A stretch of 64,000 bases of DNA. It comes from Polyangium fumosum. GTDB lineage: Bacteria; Myxococcota_A; Polyangia; Polyangiales; Polyangiaceae. Within the stretch, counting starts at the first letter, position 1; every line of letters starts with the position of its first letter. The translations under genes were made by a program, and so were the position numbers. Shown in pieces: positions 55,541-64,000 of this stretch. The stretch is from the NCBI RefSeq assembly GCF_005144585.1, contig NZ_SSMQ01000022.1, forward strand, positions 1 through 64,000, in the 5' to 3' direction. Under the pieces are notes generated by a model, which worked only from the letters and a program-made list of their open reading frames with translations, made no database searches and was not told the origin of the DNA.

Positions 55541-56962
55541 ATGAGTGACGTGGCCCCGATTCCCAGTGCTTCGCGCATCGTGGACGAGACGGTGGCCCGA
55601 GGACCGCGGACCTTGCGCGCGGAGCTTCGCGAGATTGCCGCCCTCGGCGGACCCATCACGCTGAGCTTCGTCGCCAACCAGCTCCTCGGCTTCGTCGACA
55701 CCGCCATGGTCGGCCGCCTCGGCGCCACCGCGCTCGCCGCCGTCGGCATCGGCAACGGCATCTTTTTCTCGATCACCGTGCTCTTCATGGGCCTCATCCT
55801 GGGCATGGATCCGCTCGTGTCCCAGGCCGAGGGCGCGGGCGATCGCAGCCGCGCCCGCGCCGTACTCGGCCAGGCCGCGCGCCTCGGCCTCGTCTTGTCG
55901 GTCCCGTGCATGGCGATCATCGTCCTCGCCGGCCTCCTCGTCGGCCGCGCCGGCATCGATCCCGAGACCTCGCGCAACGTCCTGCACTTCTTGCTCGGCC
56001 GCCTCCTCAACGTCGTGCCTTTCCTCCTGATCACGGCCTGCCGCGTGTACCTCCAGGCTCGCGGGCACACGCGCGCGCTCGTGTGGTCGGCCGTCTGGGC
56101 GAACGTCACGAACGTCATCGGCAACATCCTCCTCATCTACGGCGACGAAGGCCTCGCCTACATCGGCCTCCCGCGGGTCGGCTTGCCTTCGCTCGGCGTC
56201 CTCGGCTCGGGCCTCGCGTCGAGCATCGCCTCGCTCGTCTCGTTTGGCGTCGTGTTCCGGGACATCGTCCGGCGGGAGGGCCGGGTCCGCGCCGACGAGC
56301 TCCGCGCCGATCGCGAGACCACGCGCTCCATCGTCCGGGTTGGCTGGCCCATCGGCACGCACCTGCTCGCGGAGGTCGGCGCCTTCTCGATCGCGGGCAT
56401 CTTCGCCGGGTGGATCGGCCCCGAGGCGGCGGCGGGCCATCAGGTCGCGCTCTCCCTCGCGAGCCTCTCGTTCACCATCGCGCTCGGCATGTCGAACGCG
56501 ACCTCGGTCCTCGTCGGCCGCGCCGTCGGCCGTGGGGATTCCACGGCCGCGCGCCACGCCGGCCTCCTCGGCATCGCCTCGACCTGCATCGTGATGAGCC
56601 TCTCGGCCGTCGTCTTCGCCGCGGCCCCCGCGCTCTGCGCGCGGATCCTCTCGGACAAACCCGACGTCATCGCGGCGGCGGTCCCGCTCATCCGCATCGC
56701 CGCGATCTTCCAGCTCGCGGACGGCGCGCAGGCGGTCGCGGCGGGCGCGCTCCGGGGGGCGGGGGATACGACGTCGGCGCGGAATGCGAACGTGGTCGGG
56801 TATTACGCGTTCGGCATTCCGCTCGCGCTCGTGCTCGGGTTCGCCGTCGGGATGGGCGCGGTCGGAATCTGGTGGGGGCTCACGGCGGCGCTCTTCGCTG
56901 TCGCGGCGGTGCTCGTCCTCCGGTTCGCGCGCCTCGCGCCGACGCAGATGAAGCGAATCTGA
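55541..56962 (+). CDS. MATE-family efflux transporter
   Basis: 473 residues with 12 hydrophobic segments. The N-terminal P-I-T-L-S-F-V-A-N-Q-L-L-G-F-V-D-T-A-M-V-G-R-L-G-A matches MATE TM1, and G-M-D-P-L-V-S-Q-A-E-G-A-G the following loop. The two 6-helix halves are visible (second begins G-W-P-I-G-T-H-L-L-A-E-V-G-A-F). MATE proteins export cationic drugs or other organics using Na+ or H+. The gene lies 58 nt after the previous one and ends with two hairpins. Confidence 0.9.
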   Translation: MSDVAPIPSASRIVDETVARGPRTLRAELREIAALGGPITLSFVANQLLGFVDTAMVGRLGATALAAVGIGNGIFFSITVLFMGLILGMDPLVSQAEGAGDRSRARAVLGQAARLGLVLSVPCMAIIVLAGLLVGRAGIDPETSRNVLHFLLGRLLNVVPFLLITACRVYLQARGHTRALVWSAVWANVTNVIGNILLIYGDEGLAYIGLPRVGLPSLGVLGSGLASSIASLVSFGVVFRDIVRREGRVRADELRADRETTRSIVRVGWPIGTHLLAEVGAFSIAGIFAGWIGPEAAAGHQVALSLASLSFTIALGMSNATSVLVGRAVGRGDSTAARHAGLLGIASTCIVMSLSAVVFAAAPALCARILSDKPDVIAAAVPLIRIAAIFQLADGAQAVAAGALRGAGDTTSARNANVVGYYAFGIPLALVLGFAVGMGAVGIWWGLTAALFAVAAVLVLRFARLAPTQMKRI

Positions 56963-56978
56963 GCGCCTCGCTCAGAAC

Positions 56979-57010
56979 GAGCGGGGGTGCCGCGCCCCCG
57001 CTCCTGGTTT
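56979..57010 (+). terminator. Terminator after the MATE gene
   Basis: GAGCGGGGG at 56979-56987 pairs perfectly with CCCCCGCTC at 56995-57003, 7-nt loop, followed by CTGGTTT. A smaller hairpin TGAGCG/CGCTCA (56960-56965 and 56969-56974) includes the stop codon. Confidence 0.65.
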
Positions 57011-57033
57011 CCAGCGATCACGTCACGGTGCGG

Positions 57034-57582
57034 TCATGCGCTCCCGGCGGCTTTCCCCGAGGGACGAACCTCGTACTGGAGCAGCACCACTCCATTGCGG
57101 TACACCTTCGTCGACACGAGGTCGAGGTTTACCGGTGCGGCGAGCCGCGACACCACCGGGATTCCCCCGCCGAGCAACACCGGATTCAGCTTGAACAGCA
57201 CCTCGTCGACGAGCCCCTCGGCGAGGAGCATCGCCGCGAAATCCCCGCCGCCGGCCAGGTACATGGGCTTGCCCTCCTGCGCTTTCAGCTTCCGGATGGC
57301 GCCGACGGCGTCCTCCGCGATGATTTTCACGCGTGGATTCGGGCTCTCCTTCAATGACCGCGAGAAGACGTACGTCTCCAGCATCGGATACGGATCGGTG
57401 ACCCCCACCTTCAGCCCGACGTCATACGTGCGCCGTCCCATCACGACGGCGCCGTACCCCGCGAGGGATGTGAGGTAATCGGCGGCGTGATCCCCTTCCA
57501 TCACGAAGAAATCGAACGAATGGTCTTCGCGCGCGATGCGGCCGTCCGCCGTGATGGCGACGTGATACACGAGTTTTCTCAT
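57034..57582 (-). CDS. Dihydrofolate reductase-like (RibD C-terminal) protein
   Basis: 182 residues, M-R-K-L-V-Y-H-V-A-I-T-A-D-G-R-I at the start, V-V-M-G-R-R-T-Y-D, V-F-S-R-S-L, Y-L-A-G-G-G-D-F-A-A and L-L-G-G-G-I-P-V, the standard pattern of the DHFR/RibD reductase superfamily with NADPH-binding loops. These small stand-alone members have no settled substrate. Start chosen at the Met matching the family N-terminus. The gene is divergent from the trehalose gene; the 315 nt between hold an inverted repeat. Confidence 0.85.
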   Translation of the reverse strand: MRKLVYHVAITADGRIAREDHSFDFFVMEGDHAADYLTSLAGYGAVVMGRRTYDVGLKVGVTDPYPMLETYVFSRSLKESPNPRVKIIAEDAVGAIRKLKAQEGKPMYLAGGGDFAAMLLAEGLVDEVLFKLNPVLLGGGIPVVSRLAAPVNLDLVSTKVYRNGVVLLQYEVRPSGKAAGSA

Positions 57583-57841
57583 ATCGATCTCCAGACACAC
57601 GCCGGCCCCGAAGCCGGCGTCCGAGCAAGCAGCAACCACGATTTCGGATCCGTCACGAGCGAACGGCGGAGCTCGACTCCAACAGAAGGAGCAGCGGCGT
57701 CGCAATGACGGGGGTTCGTGCTCAGCGCGAGGAGACCATAGAGCGACGCTTCATCAGCGTCGCGGCCACCTTACCCATCTCCCCCGGACCGTGCAAGAAG
57801 TTTCCGAATCTCCCCGGGTCCGTTCGTCCGGGAAAGCAGTA

Positions 57842-57868
57842 TTTGTCCACATATCGTTGGTAGACAAA
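57842..57868. promoter_or_regulatory. Inverted repeat upstream of the trehalose gene
   Basis: TTTGTC at 57842-57847 and GACAAA at 57863-57868 are perfect inverted half-sites, separated by 15 nt. They lie about 30-56 nt before the trehalose gene ATG, so they could be an operator overlapping its promoter. Confidence 0.4.
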
Positions 57869-57897
57869 GCTTTCTGACGGTGCCACCCTCCCCCGCC

Positions 57898-60078
57898 ATG
57901 GCTCGCCTGCTCCTCGTCTCGAACCGCCTGCCCGTCACCGTGAAGGTCGAGCACGGCGAGGTCCACGTCACCCGGAGCGCCGGAGGCCTCGCGACCGGCA
58001 TGAAGGGGCCCCACGAGCGCTCGGGAGGCCTCTGGCTCGGCTATCCCGGCGACGTCTCGCGCCTCCCGCCCGAACAACGCGCCGCCCTCGAAGCGCGCCT
58101 CGAAGACCTCCGGTACGTCCCGCTCCACCTCTCCCCGGGCGAGGTCTCCAGGTTTTACGAGGGATTCTCCAATGGCGTCCTCTGGCCGCTCTTCCATTAC
58201 CTGCTCGACCAGGTCCCCATCGGCGAACGCGACTGGGAGAGCTACCGACGCGTGAATGAGCGATTCGCCGACCTCGTCGCCGCGCACCACCGCGAAGGCG
58301 ACCTCATCTGGGTCCACGACTATCAGCTCATGCTCGTCCCCGGCCTCCTGCGTAAGAAAATCCCCAACGCGCGAATCGGTTTTTTCCTCCACATCCCCTT
58401 CCCCTCCGCCGAGGTCTTTCGCATCCTCCCCTGGCGCACGCAGCTCCTCGAAGGCCTGCTCGGCGCCGACCTCCTCGGGTTCCACACGCTCTCGTACCTG
58501 CGCCATTTCGCGTCGTCGCTCCTCCACGTGCTCGGCATCGAAGCCAACGTCGATCGTGTCTTCACGGAAGGACGCGAAGTCCGGCTCGGCGCCTTCCCGA
58601 TGGGCATCGACGCCGCCGCGCTCTCCACGCTCGCCGGCTCGCCCGAGGTCGACGCCGAGGCGCAAACCTTCCGCCAGCCCGGCCAGCGCATCCTGCTCGG
58701 CATCGACCGCCTCGATTACACGAAAGGCATCCCGCGCCGCCTCCTCGCCGTCGAGCGCCTCCTCGAACGCGAGCCCTCGCTCCGCGGCAAGGTCCGCCTC
58801 GTCCAGGTCACGGTCCCCTCGCGCACCAACGTCGAGGCGTACCAGGGATTCCGCAGCCGGGTCGACGAGCTCGTGGGCCGCATCAACGGCGCCTACGCCA
58901 CGGTCCATTCCGTGCCGATTCACTCCATGTATCGCTCCTTCAACGAGCGCCAGCTCGCCGCCCTGTATCGCGCGGCCGACGTCATGCTCGTCACGCCCTT
59001 GCGCGACGGCATGAACCTCGTCGCCAAGGAGTTCGTCGCGTCCCGCACCGACGACGACGGCGTGCTCGTCCTCAGCGAGTTCGCCGGCGCCGCCTCCGAG
59101 CTCGCCGACGCCTTGCTCGTCAATCCGTACGACATCGGCGGCGTCGCGGCCACGCTCAAGCGCGCCCTCACGATGCCCCAGGGCGAGCGGCGGCAGCGCA
59201 TGCAAAACCTCCGGCAGCGCGTCCTCGAGAACGACGTCCACGGCTGGGCGCAGAGCTTCCTCTCCACGCTCGAAGAGCAATCCGAGGCGTCGAGCGGGCG
59301 CTCCCTCGGCGCGACCACGCCCGCGGCCCTCGAAAGCCTCACCTCCGACCTCCGCAAAGCGCCGCGCCTCACCTTGCTCCTCGATTACGACGGCACCCTC
59401 GTCCGGTTCGCCCGCGCCCCCGACGACGCCGCGCCCGATCCGGACCTCCGGCACCTGCTCACGGCCCTCGCCCGGCGCCCCGGCACGCGCGTCCACGTCG
59501 TCAGCGGCCGGACGCGCGACGTCCTCGAGCGCTGGCTCGGCGACCTGCCCATCGCGCTCGCCGCCGAGCACGGCTTCTGGACGCGTGACGCCTCGGCGCG
59601 AGAATGGCGCCCCCGCACGGACATCCCCTCCGATTGGAATGCGAAATTCCTGCCCTTGCTCCGCCAATTCGTCGCCCGCACCCCGGGCACCTTGCTCGAA
59701 GAAAAGAGCGCCTCCCTCACCTTCCATTACCGCATGGCCGACCCTGAGTTCGGCGTACTCCAGGCCAAAGAGCTACGGCTCCACCTCGGCGACCTGCTCA
59801 AAAACACGCCCGTCGAGATCCTCCCTGGCGAAAAGATCGTCGAGATTCGCCCCATGGGCGCGGGGAGCAGCGCGCTCGTCACTTCGCTGCTCGAAGGCGC
59901 TTCCTCCGGCACCCGCCTCGTCGCGCTCGGCGACGACCTCCTCGACGAGGAGATGTTCGCCGCGCTGCCGCCCCCGCACATCGCCATGCACGTCGGCCCG
60001 CGCCCGAGCCGCGCCCCCTACCGTTTGTCCGGGCCGATGGCCGCCCGCACCTTCCTCCAGGCCATCGCCGAAGACTAA
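57898..60078 (+). CDS. Bifunctional trehalose-6-phosphate synthase/phosphatase
   Basis: 726 residues. The N-terminal GT20 synthase (about 1-460) has LLLVSNRLPVTV, S-A-G-G-L, W-V-H-D-Y-Q-L-M-L, F-L-H-I-P-F-P, R-L-D-Y-T-K-G and D-G-M-N-L-V-A-K-E. It joins UDP-glucose and glucose-6-phosphate. The C-terminal HAD phosphatase (about 485-726) has L-L-L-D-Y-D-G-T-L, V-V-S-G-R and G-D-D-L-L-D-E-E-M-F and releases trehalose. The fusion makes the complete OtsA-OtsB route. ATG 57898 matches the family start; GTG 57880 is in frame. The stop overlaps the converging gene's stop by 4 bp. Trehalose is a stress and spore protectant. Confidence 0.95.
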   Translation: MARLLLVSNRLPVTVKVEHGEVHVTRSAGGLATGMKGPHERSGGLWLGYPGDVSRLPPEQRAALEARLEDLRYVPLHLSPGEVSRFYEGFSNGVLWPLFHYLLDQVPIGERDWESYRRVNERFADLVAAHHREGDLIWVHDYQLMLVPGLLRKKIPNARIGFFLHIPFPSAEVFRILPWRTQLLEGLLGADLLGFHTLSYLRHFASSLLHVLGIEANVDRVFTEGREVRLGAFPMGIDAAALSTLAGSPEVDAEAQTFRQPGQRILLGIDRLDYTKGIPRRLLAVERLLEREPSLRGKVRLVQVTVPSRTNVEAYQGFRSRVDELVGRINGAYATVHSVPIHSMYRSFNERQLAALYRAADVMLVTPLRDGMNLVAKEFVASRTDDDGVLVLSEFAGAASELADALLVNPYDIGGVAATLKRALTMPQGERRQRMQNLRQRVLENDVHGWAQSFLSTLEEQSEASSGRSLGATTPAALESLTSDLRKAPRLTLLLDYDGTLVRFARAPDDAAPDPDLRHLLTALARRPGTRVHVVSGRTRDVLERWLGDLPIALAAEHGFWTRDASAREWRPRTDIPSDWNAKFLPLLRQFVARTPGTLLEEKSASLTFHYRMADPEFGVLQAKELRLHLGDLLKNTPVEILPGEKIVEIRPMGAGSSALVTSLLEGASSGTRLVALGDDLLDEEMFAALPPPHIAMHVGPRPSRAPYRLSGPMAARTFLQAIAED

Positions 60079-61076
60079 CCGCGCGGGCACCTCCGCATCA
60101 CCTCTTCCGGCGGCGCGAGCCCCGCGGGGATCCACCCGCGCGCGTCGAGCGCCTGCACGATCCGCGTCGTCTTCGAAACCCCTCCTCCCCGCGCCGCCTC
60201 GATCCGCGCCGCCGCCTGGTGCCACGCAGGCACGTACCGCAAGGCCGGCGGCAAATGCCTCGTTCTGCGGAGCGCGCCGAGCGCGATCTCGTACGCCCGT
60301 TTTGCGTCCGCGTCCCAGGGCAAACCCACCGCGCTCCGCCACCGCTCCGGCAAAAGCCCCGCGCAGAGCCTCGCGACGCCGCGCATGTACGGCGGACCAA
60401 AAAGCACCCGCAGGATATCCTTCGCCATGTCCCCGAGCTCCAGCGCTCCCTCCACCATCTCCTCGAAATAACGCGCGAAGCTCTCCCAGTCGGGCGGCAA
60501 TTGCTCCGGGGGCAAACCCACCACGGCGCCCCACCGCTTCGACTCCTCGTAAAAACGCGCCCGATCGTCCCGATCGAGCGGCTCCACGGCCGCCTCGTAC
60601 GTCGTCAGCGCCCCCTGCACCAGCGTGGCGAATACCCATTGCAGGGCCGCCGGATCGTTCGCGCGATAGCGCGTGCCTGCCCGCCCCTCGCTCGAACGCG
60701 ACGAAATTCCACCCCGGACCCGCTCGTGGAGCTGAAAGATCCGCCCCCCCACCTCGATCGACATCGAGAGATCACCGAAGACGAGCGCGTGGGTCGCGTA
60801 CACCGTCCGCCGCGTCCTCGCCATCAGCTTCGTTTGATAATCGCTGAACCGCCCCACGCCCTCGGCCACCTCGGGCAGGAGCACCTCCAGGACCACCGCC
60901 GGCGGAATGGCGGCCAGCATCGCCCCTTCCCGCCAAATTCGCCGCACCATCCCTTCCTGCGCGAAGAGCCCCTCCACCTGGCCCACCGCGTGCTCACGCG
61001 CGTAGGCGAGGCAACGCTCCCGCTGCTGCCTGTCCTTTTGGGAAACTGCCGCGAGATTTTCGTAGAGGTCTGGCAT
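60075..61076 (-). CDS. MpaB-like (DUF2236) oxygenase family protein
   Basis: 333 residues, soluble and helical. Patterns R-F-S-D-Y-Q-T-K-L-M-A-R-T-R-R-T-V-Y-A-T-H-A-L-V-F-G and D-P-A-A-L-Q-W-V-F-A-T-L-V-Q-G-A match the MpaB/latex-clearing-protein group of heme-dependent oxygenases. The putative heme His is in Y-A-T-H or nearby. A role in oxidising an unknown hydrophobic substrate is likely. It converges with the trehalose gene and lies 12 nt upstream of nothing in its own direction; the next gene on this strand ends 12 nt before its start. Confidence 0.75.
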   Translation of the reverse strand: MPDLYENLAAVSQKDRQQRERCLAYAREHAVGQVEGLFAQEGMVRRIWREGAMLAAIPPAVVLEVLLPEVAEGVGRFSDYQTKLMARTRRTVYATHALVFGDLSMSIEVGGRIFQLHERVRGGISSRSSEGRAGTRYRANDPAALQWVFATLVQGALTTYEAAVEPLDRDDRARFYEESKRWGAVVGLPPEQLPPDWESFARYFEEMVEGALELGDMAKDILRVLFGPPYMRGVARLCAGLLPERWRSAVGLPWDADAKRAYEIALGALRRTRHLPPALRYVPAWHQAAARIEAARGGGVSKTTRIVQALDARGWIPAGLAPPEEVMRRCPRG

Positions 61077-61088
61077 TGCAACAACGTA

Positions 61089-61526
61089 TCACGACGGCCG
61101 CTCCCTCCGCAGCCTCCACGCGCGCTCGATCCCGGCCCCGGCGCTCACACCGACCGCATAATAAATGAGGTCCATCACATGGAATCCATGTCCGAGCGCG
61201 AGCCCACCGAGCCGCGTCGCGCGGATCGCAGCCACCCAGGGCGCGTGATAAAGCTGACTGACCTCGATCGCGTAACAAAAGAGCAGCGCAACGGCGGATG
61301 CGACAGCCGTCCGACACGCGGGAACGAAGAGCCCCACGAGCCAGAAGCTCATCGTGGCATAAAGCGCGTCCCCCGCTCCTTTCGATAGCCACGCCGGCAA
61401 GCCCGGAATTTTCCGCGACAAAAGCCCGAGCCCGATCGTCACGAGCACGAGCGCCGCGTACAGCCCCCGCGAACGACGAGGCGCCGACACGTCGCAGGGG
61501 GTATGTCGCGACGAACGTTTCGCCAT
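61089..61526 (-). CDS. DUF2809 small membrane protein
   Basis: 145 residues with four hydrophobic helices (about 18-34, 48-66, 70-88, 118-135). Motifs L-L-S-R-K-I-P-G-L-P-A-W-L-S-K-G-A-G-D-A-L-Y-A and E-V-S-Q-L-Y-H-A-P-W and R-A-T-R-L-G-G-L-A-L-G-H-G-F define DUF2809. Function unknown; the fold suggests a small VanZ-like membrane protein. ATG overlaps the upstream kinase stop (TGATG), so it is coupled to the kinase. Confidence 0.85.
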   Translation of the reverse strand: MAKRSSRHTPCDVSAPRRSRGLYAALVLVTIGLGLLSRKIPGLPAWLSKGAGDALYATMSFWLVGLFVPACRTAVASAVALLFCYAIEVSQLYHAPWVAAIRATRLGGLALGHGFHVMDLIYYAVGVSAGAGIERAWRLRRERPS

Positions 61527-63034
61527 CAAAGGCAATGCCGCTTGTACTTCTTTCGACCGGACGCGTCGATGAAGAAGGGCGGATCGCAGCCGGCGCTCGC
61601 AGCGGCAGGTTTCGCCCGCGTCGTCGTCGTCGTCGGGCGCGGCGCCGCGGTCCCGCTGGGCGAAACGCTCGGCGGCGCAGCCGCGACGACGCTCGTCGCG
61701 GAAGGCGCCGGCGCAGCCGCGGCAGAGGGAGCGCTCGTGATCACGGATTCGGGCGCGGCGACGCTCGTGGCCATCGGAGGCGCGCTCTGCGCGGCCGCGG
61801 TGCTCGCCGGCACACCCCGCAGCAGAATGACGACGAGCACCACCACGAGGAGCCCGACGAGCCCGACGAGCCCGATCACGACCGGCGTCACGCGCCGCTC
61901 CGGCGCATGCGTCGGCGTCGCACCTGGCACCTCCGTTTTCGCCGTCAAAGCCACCACCGACGCCGGGGGCTCCTCGCGGGACGCCGCCACGTCGAGCAAC
62001 GTCGCCTCCCCGGGGCCCTGCGCGGGCAGGCTCGAAAGCATGGGCCGCAACGAGCGGCGCTCCTCGCTCTCGATCGCCAGGATCAACTGCGCGCGCTCGG
62101 CGAGCGTATCCCCCGCCATTTCCTCGACCCACGCGGCGATCTCCGACGGCGTCGCCAGCGGCCCGCACGCTTCGAGCGCCATCGCCATTTCGAGCGCCGT
62201 GGGAAAACGCGCGTCCGCGTCGCGCCGGAGCGCGCGCAACGTGACCTCGTCGAAACAAGCGGGCAGCGCGGCCACGCGTTTGCTCGGCGGCTCGACCTCG
62301 GCTTCGAGCAGGCGCACGAGCGCGAGGTCCTCCGACGCGCCCGCATAAAGCCGCCGACACGTGAGCGTCTCCCAGAGCACGACGCCCGCCGCATACACGT
62401 CCCCCCGCCGATCGAGCACCTCCCCGCGGAGCTGCTCGGGCGACATGTACGCGAGTTTTCCCTTGATCGTATGGTCGCTCGTCACGTGCGCCCGCCCGGC
62501 CGCCCGCGCAATGCCGAAGTCGAGCACGCGCGCGACGCCGTCCGCGCCCACGAGCACGTTCTGCGGCGACACGTCGCGGTGCACCACGCCGAGCGGCTCG
62601 CCCCGCGCGTCGCGCGCCTCGTGCGCCGCGTGCAGCCCTCGAAGCGCATTCGCCAGCACCGCGGCCACGATCGGCGGCGGGATCTTCTGCTTGCGCTTGC
62701 TCGCCGCGCTGATGAGCCGCGCGAGCGGCTCGCCGTGCACGTACTCCATCACCAGGAAGACCTCGCCTTCCTGCGACACCACGTCGAGCGTGCCCACCAC
62801 GTTCGGGTGCCGGATCCGCGCCGCGATCCGCGCCTCGTCCGTGAACATCGCGACGACCTCGGCGATCCTCGCGTGCCAGGGATGGAGGCGCTTGATCGCC
62901 ACCGTCCGCATGAACCCCTCGTCCCCGAGGAGCCGCCCGAGGTGGACCGTGGCCATGCCGCCCGCCGCGATCTCGTCGTGCACGCGATAACGGCCCAGCA
63001 CGAGCACCCGGGGCGCGCCGCGTTCGCCTTCCAT
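61526..63034 (-). CDS. Transmembrane Ser/Thr protein kinase
   Basis: 502 residues. Intact kinase motifs: G-G-M-A-T-V-H, A-I-K-R-L, HRDVSPQN, D-F-G-I-A-R, M-S-P-E-Q. The linker is Ser/Pro-rich; one TM helix lies at about 393-415 (VVIGLVGLVGLLVVVLVVIL); a short outer tail ends in two Cys (G-C-D-P-P, R-H-C-L). It lies 12 nt after the sigma-54 activator gene and is coupled to DUF2809, so the three genes form an operon. Kinase input to a sigma-54 regulator is a plausible theme. Confidence 0.9.
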   Translation of the reverse strand: MEGERGAPRVLVLGRYRVHDEIAAGGMATVHLGRLLGDEGFMRTVAIKRLHPWHARIAEVVAMFTDEARIAARIRHPNVVGTLDVVSQEGEVFLVMEYVHGEPLARLISAASKRKQKIPPPIVAAVLANALRGLHAAHEARDARGEPLGVVHRDVSPQNVLVGADGVARVLDFGIARAAGRAHVTSDHTIKGKLAYMSPEQLRGEVLDRRGDVYAAGVVLWETLTCRRLYAGASEDLALVRLLEAEVEPPSKRVAALPACFDEVTLRALRRDADARFPTALEMAMALEACGPLATPSEIAAWVEEMAGDTLAERAQLILAIESEERRSLRPMLSSLPAQGPGEATLLDVAASREEPPASVVALTAKTEVPGATPTHAPERRVTPVVIGLVGLVGLLVVVLVVILLRGVPASTAAAQSAPPMATSVAAPESVITSAPSAAAAPAPSATSVVAAAPPSVSPSGTAAPRPTTTTTRAKPAAASAGCDPPFFIDASGRKKYKRHCL

Positions 63035-63046
63035 TCAGCCCTGAGA

Positions 63047-64000
63047 CTACCCCTTGTGGCGCGCCTTGATGAGCTGAAAGTAGCGCCGCGCAATCCCCGA
63101 CGCCGCGGCGGCCGCGCCCACGTTGCCGCCGTGCGCCGCGAGCACCCGCTGCACGTACCGCCGCTCGAACTCCTCGACCACGCGCTCGCGCGCCCGCGGC
63201 AAAGGCAAATCGAGCGCGAGGATCTCCTCGGCGAAATCTGCCGGCGCGGGCTTCGGCGGCGCGCTCGGCCGCGGCACGCCCGACGCGCGCGGCGTGTTCG
63301 GCCGGAGCGTCGCGATCGGCGCGAGCTCGCCGAGGGCCACGCGACGCGCCACGGCGTTGTAGAGCTCGCGCACGTTGCCCGGCCACGCGTAGTCCGCGAT
63401 CCGCCGCGCGAAATCGGGCGGGAACGGCGTGTCCTTGCCGGCCAGTTGACGCCAGAAGTGTTGCGCCAAGACAACCACGTCCCCCGATCGCCTCCGCAGC
63501 GGCGGCAGCTCGATCCGCGCCACCGCGAGCCGGTAGAACAGATCGTCACGGAACCTCCCCGCCTGGATCTCGTGATCGAGGTCGCGCCGCGTCGCCGCCA
63601 GGATCCGCACGTCCACGCGGACCCACCGGTTCGATCCGACGCGCTGCACCTCCGAGCGCTCGAGCGCGCGGAGCAGCTTCGCCTGCAGCGGCAGCTCCAG
63701 ATCGCCGATCTCGTCGAGCAAGAGCGTGCCGCCGTGCGCCTCCTCGAACACGCCCTTGCGGGACTCGGTCGCGCCCGTGAACGCCCCGCGCTCGTGCCCG
63801 AAGAGCGCGGACTCGACGAGGTTCGGCGGGACCGCCGTGCAATCGAACACGACAAACGGCCCCTGCTTGCGGGGCCCGAGCTCGTGCAGCGACTCGGCCA
63901 GCACCTCCTTGCCCGTGCCCGTCTCGCCCTCGATGAGCACGGGCACGGCCGCGCTCGCGAGCCGCTCGCAGAGCGGATAGAGCGCGCGCATCTCCGGGCT
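63047..64000 (-). CDS. Sigma-54-dependent transcriptional activator, N-terminus outside the window
   Basis: At least 317 residues visible; the frame runs off the right edge (S-P-E-M-R-A-L-Y). AAA+ domain: Walker A G-E-T-G-T-G-K-E, GAFTGA sigma-54 contact loop, Walker B L-L-L-D-E-I-G, arginine finger region R-F-R-D-D-L-F-Y-R-L. A Pro-rich linker follows, then a Fis-type HTH at the end (NVGAAAAASGIARRYFQLIK). It activates RNAP-sigma54 by ATP hydrolysis. The sensor part, missing here, would be N-terminal; FHA domains are common in this group in myxobacteria. Confidence 0.9.
   Translation of the reverse strand, partial: SPEMRALYPLCERLASAAVPVLIEGETGTGKEVLAESLHELGPRKQGPFVVFDCTAVPPNLVESALFGHERGAFTGATESRKGVFEEAHGGTLLLDEIGDLELPLQAKLLRALERSEVQRVGSNRWVRVDVRILAATRRDLDHEIQAGRFRDDLFYRLAVARIELPPLRRRSGDVVVLAQHFWRQLAGKDTPFPPDFARRIADYAWPGNVRELYNAVARRVALGELAPIATLRPNTPRASGVPRPSAPPKPAPADFAEEILALDLPLPRARERVVEEFERRYVQRVLAAHGGNVGAAAAASGIARRYFQLIKARHKG

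Noticed and set aside
57754-59727. 657-codon frame antisense to the trehalose gene
   Set aside because: Glu/Gly/Arg-rich shadow opposite a gene with all catalytic motifs of both trehalose enzymes.

Overview
The window looks like chromosomal DNA from a myxobacterium of the Polyangium/Sorangium group. This is inferred from very high GC with strong third-position GC bias, several large eukaryotic-type Ser/Thr kinases, many lipoproteins with Gly-Thr-Gly-Gly linkers, a secreted protease ending in a Myxo-CTERM-like tail (Cys-Gly-Cys, hydrophobic stretch, Arg cluster), paired DUF5985-type small membrane proteins, and an unusually dense set of sensor kinases. No database search was possible, so family names are motif recognition.

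Layout. 1-2.1 kb: C-terminal end of an IS66-type transposase, then a two-gene membrane unit (HTTM-like) divergent from a cytochrome c-NnrU fusion. 3-11.8 kb: two adjacent hybrid histidine kinases on the minus strand, the upstream one carrying about 12.5 HAMP-type repeats, divergent from a winged-helix regulator translationally coupled to two DUF5985-type membrane proteins. 11.8-15.5 kb: methyltransferase, pentaheme lipoprotein and HExxH lipoprotein. 15.6-16.4 kb: decayed secreted-protein gene. 16.7-18.1 kb: four coupled genes, three tiny helix-turn-helix-like proteins and a sigma-70-like factor, closed by a terminator. 18.3-21.7 kb: an accessory-looking patch with an IS1-like transposase, palindromes, structured non-coding DNA, small ORFs and small lipoproteins. 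21.8-26.8 kb: a glycerol-3-phosphate acyltransferase-like protein coupled to a GpsA-like protein, a Ser/Thr kinase and a HAD phosphatase. 26.8-34 kb: M36-like protease, lipoproteins, tRNA-Leu(GAG), a kinase-receiver hybrid, and two surface lipoproteins behind an 18-bp palindrome. 34-45 kb: a 2,233-residue TPR protein, an SppA-type peptidase and a zinc-ribbon/TPR membrane protein. 45.4-50.9 kb: Cys-rich lipoprotein, four small envelope/stress-type membrane proteins, two overlapping sensor kinases and a divergent response regulator. 50.9-64 kb: DHH phosphoesterase, a probable pseudokinase with a PEGA-like tail, YhbY, host-attachment-like protein, MATE transporter, DHFR-like reductase, fused trehalose-phosphate synthase/phosphatase, MpaB-like protein, DUF2809, a Ser/Thr kinase, and the end of a sigma-54 activator.

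Functionally the region is dominated by signalling (five histidine kinases, three Ser/Thr kinase-fold proteins, one sigma-70-like factor, one sigma-54 activator) and by envelope lipoproteins and metalloproteases. The items most likely to repay attention are the mini-HTH/sigma cassette, the HAMP-array kinase, the GpsA-like protein lacking both expected catalytic lysines, and the pseudokinase.
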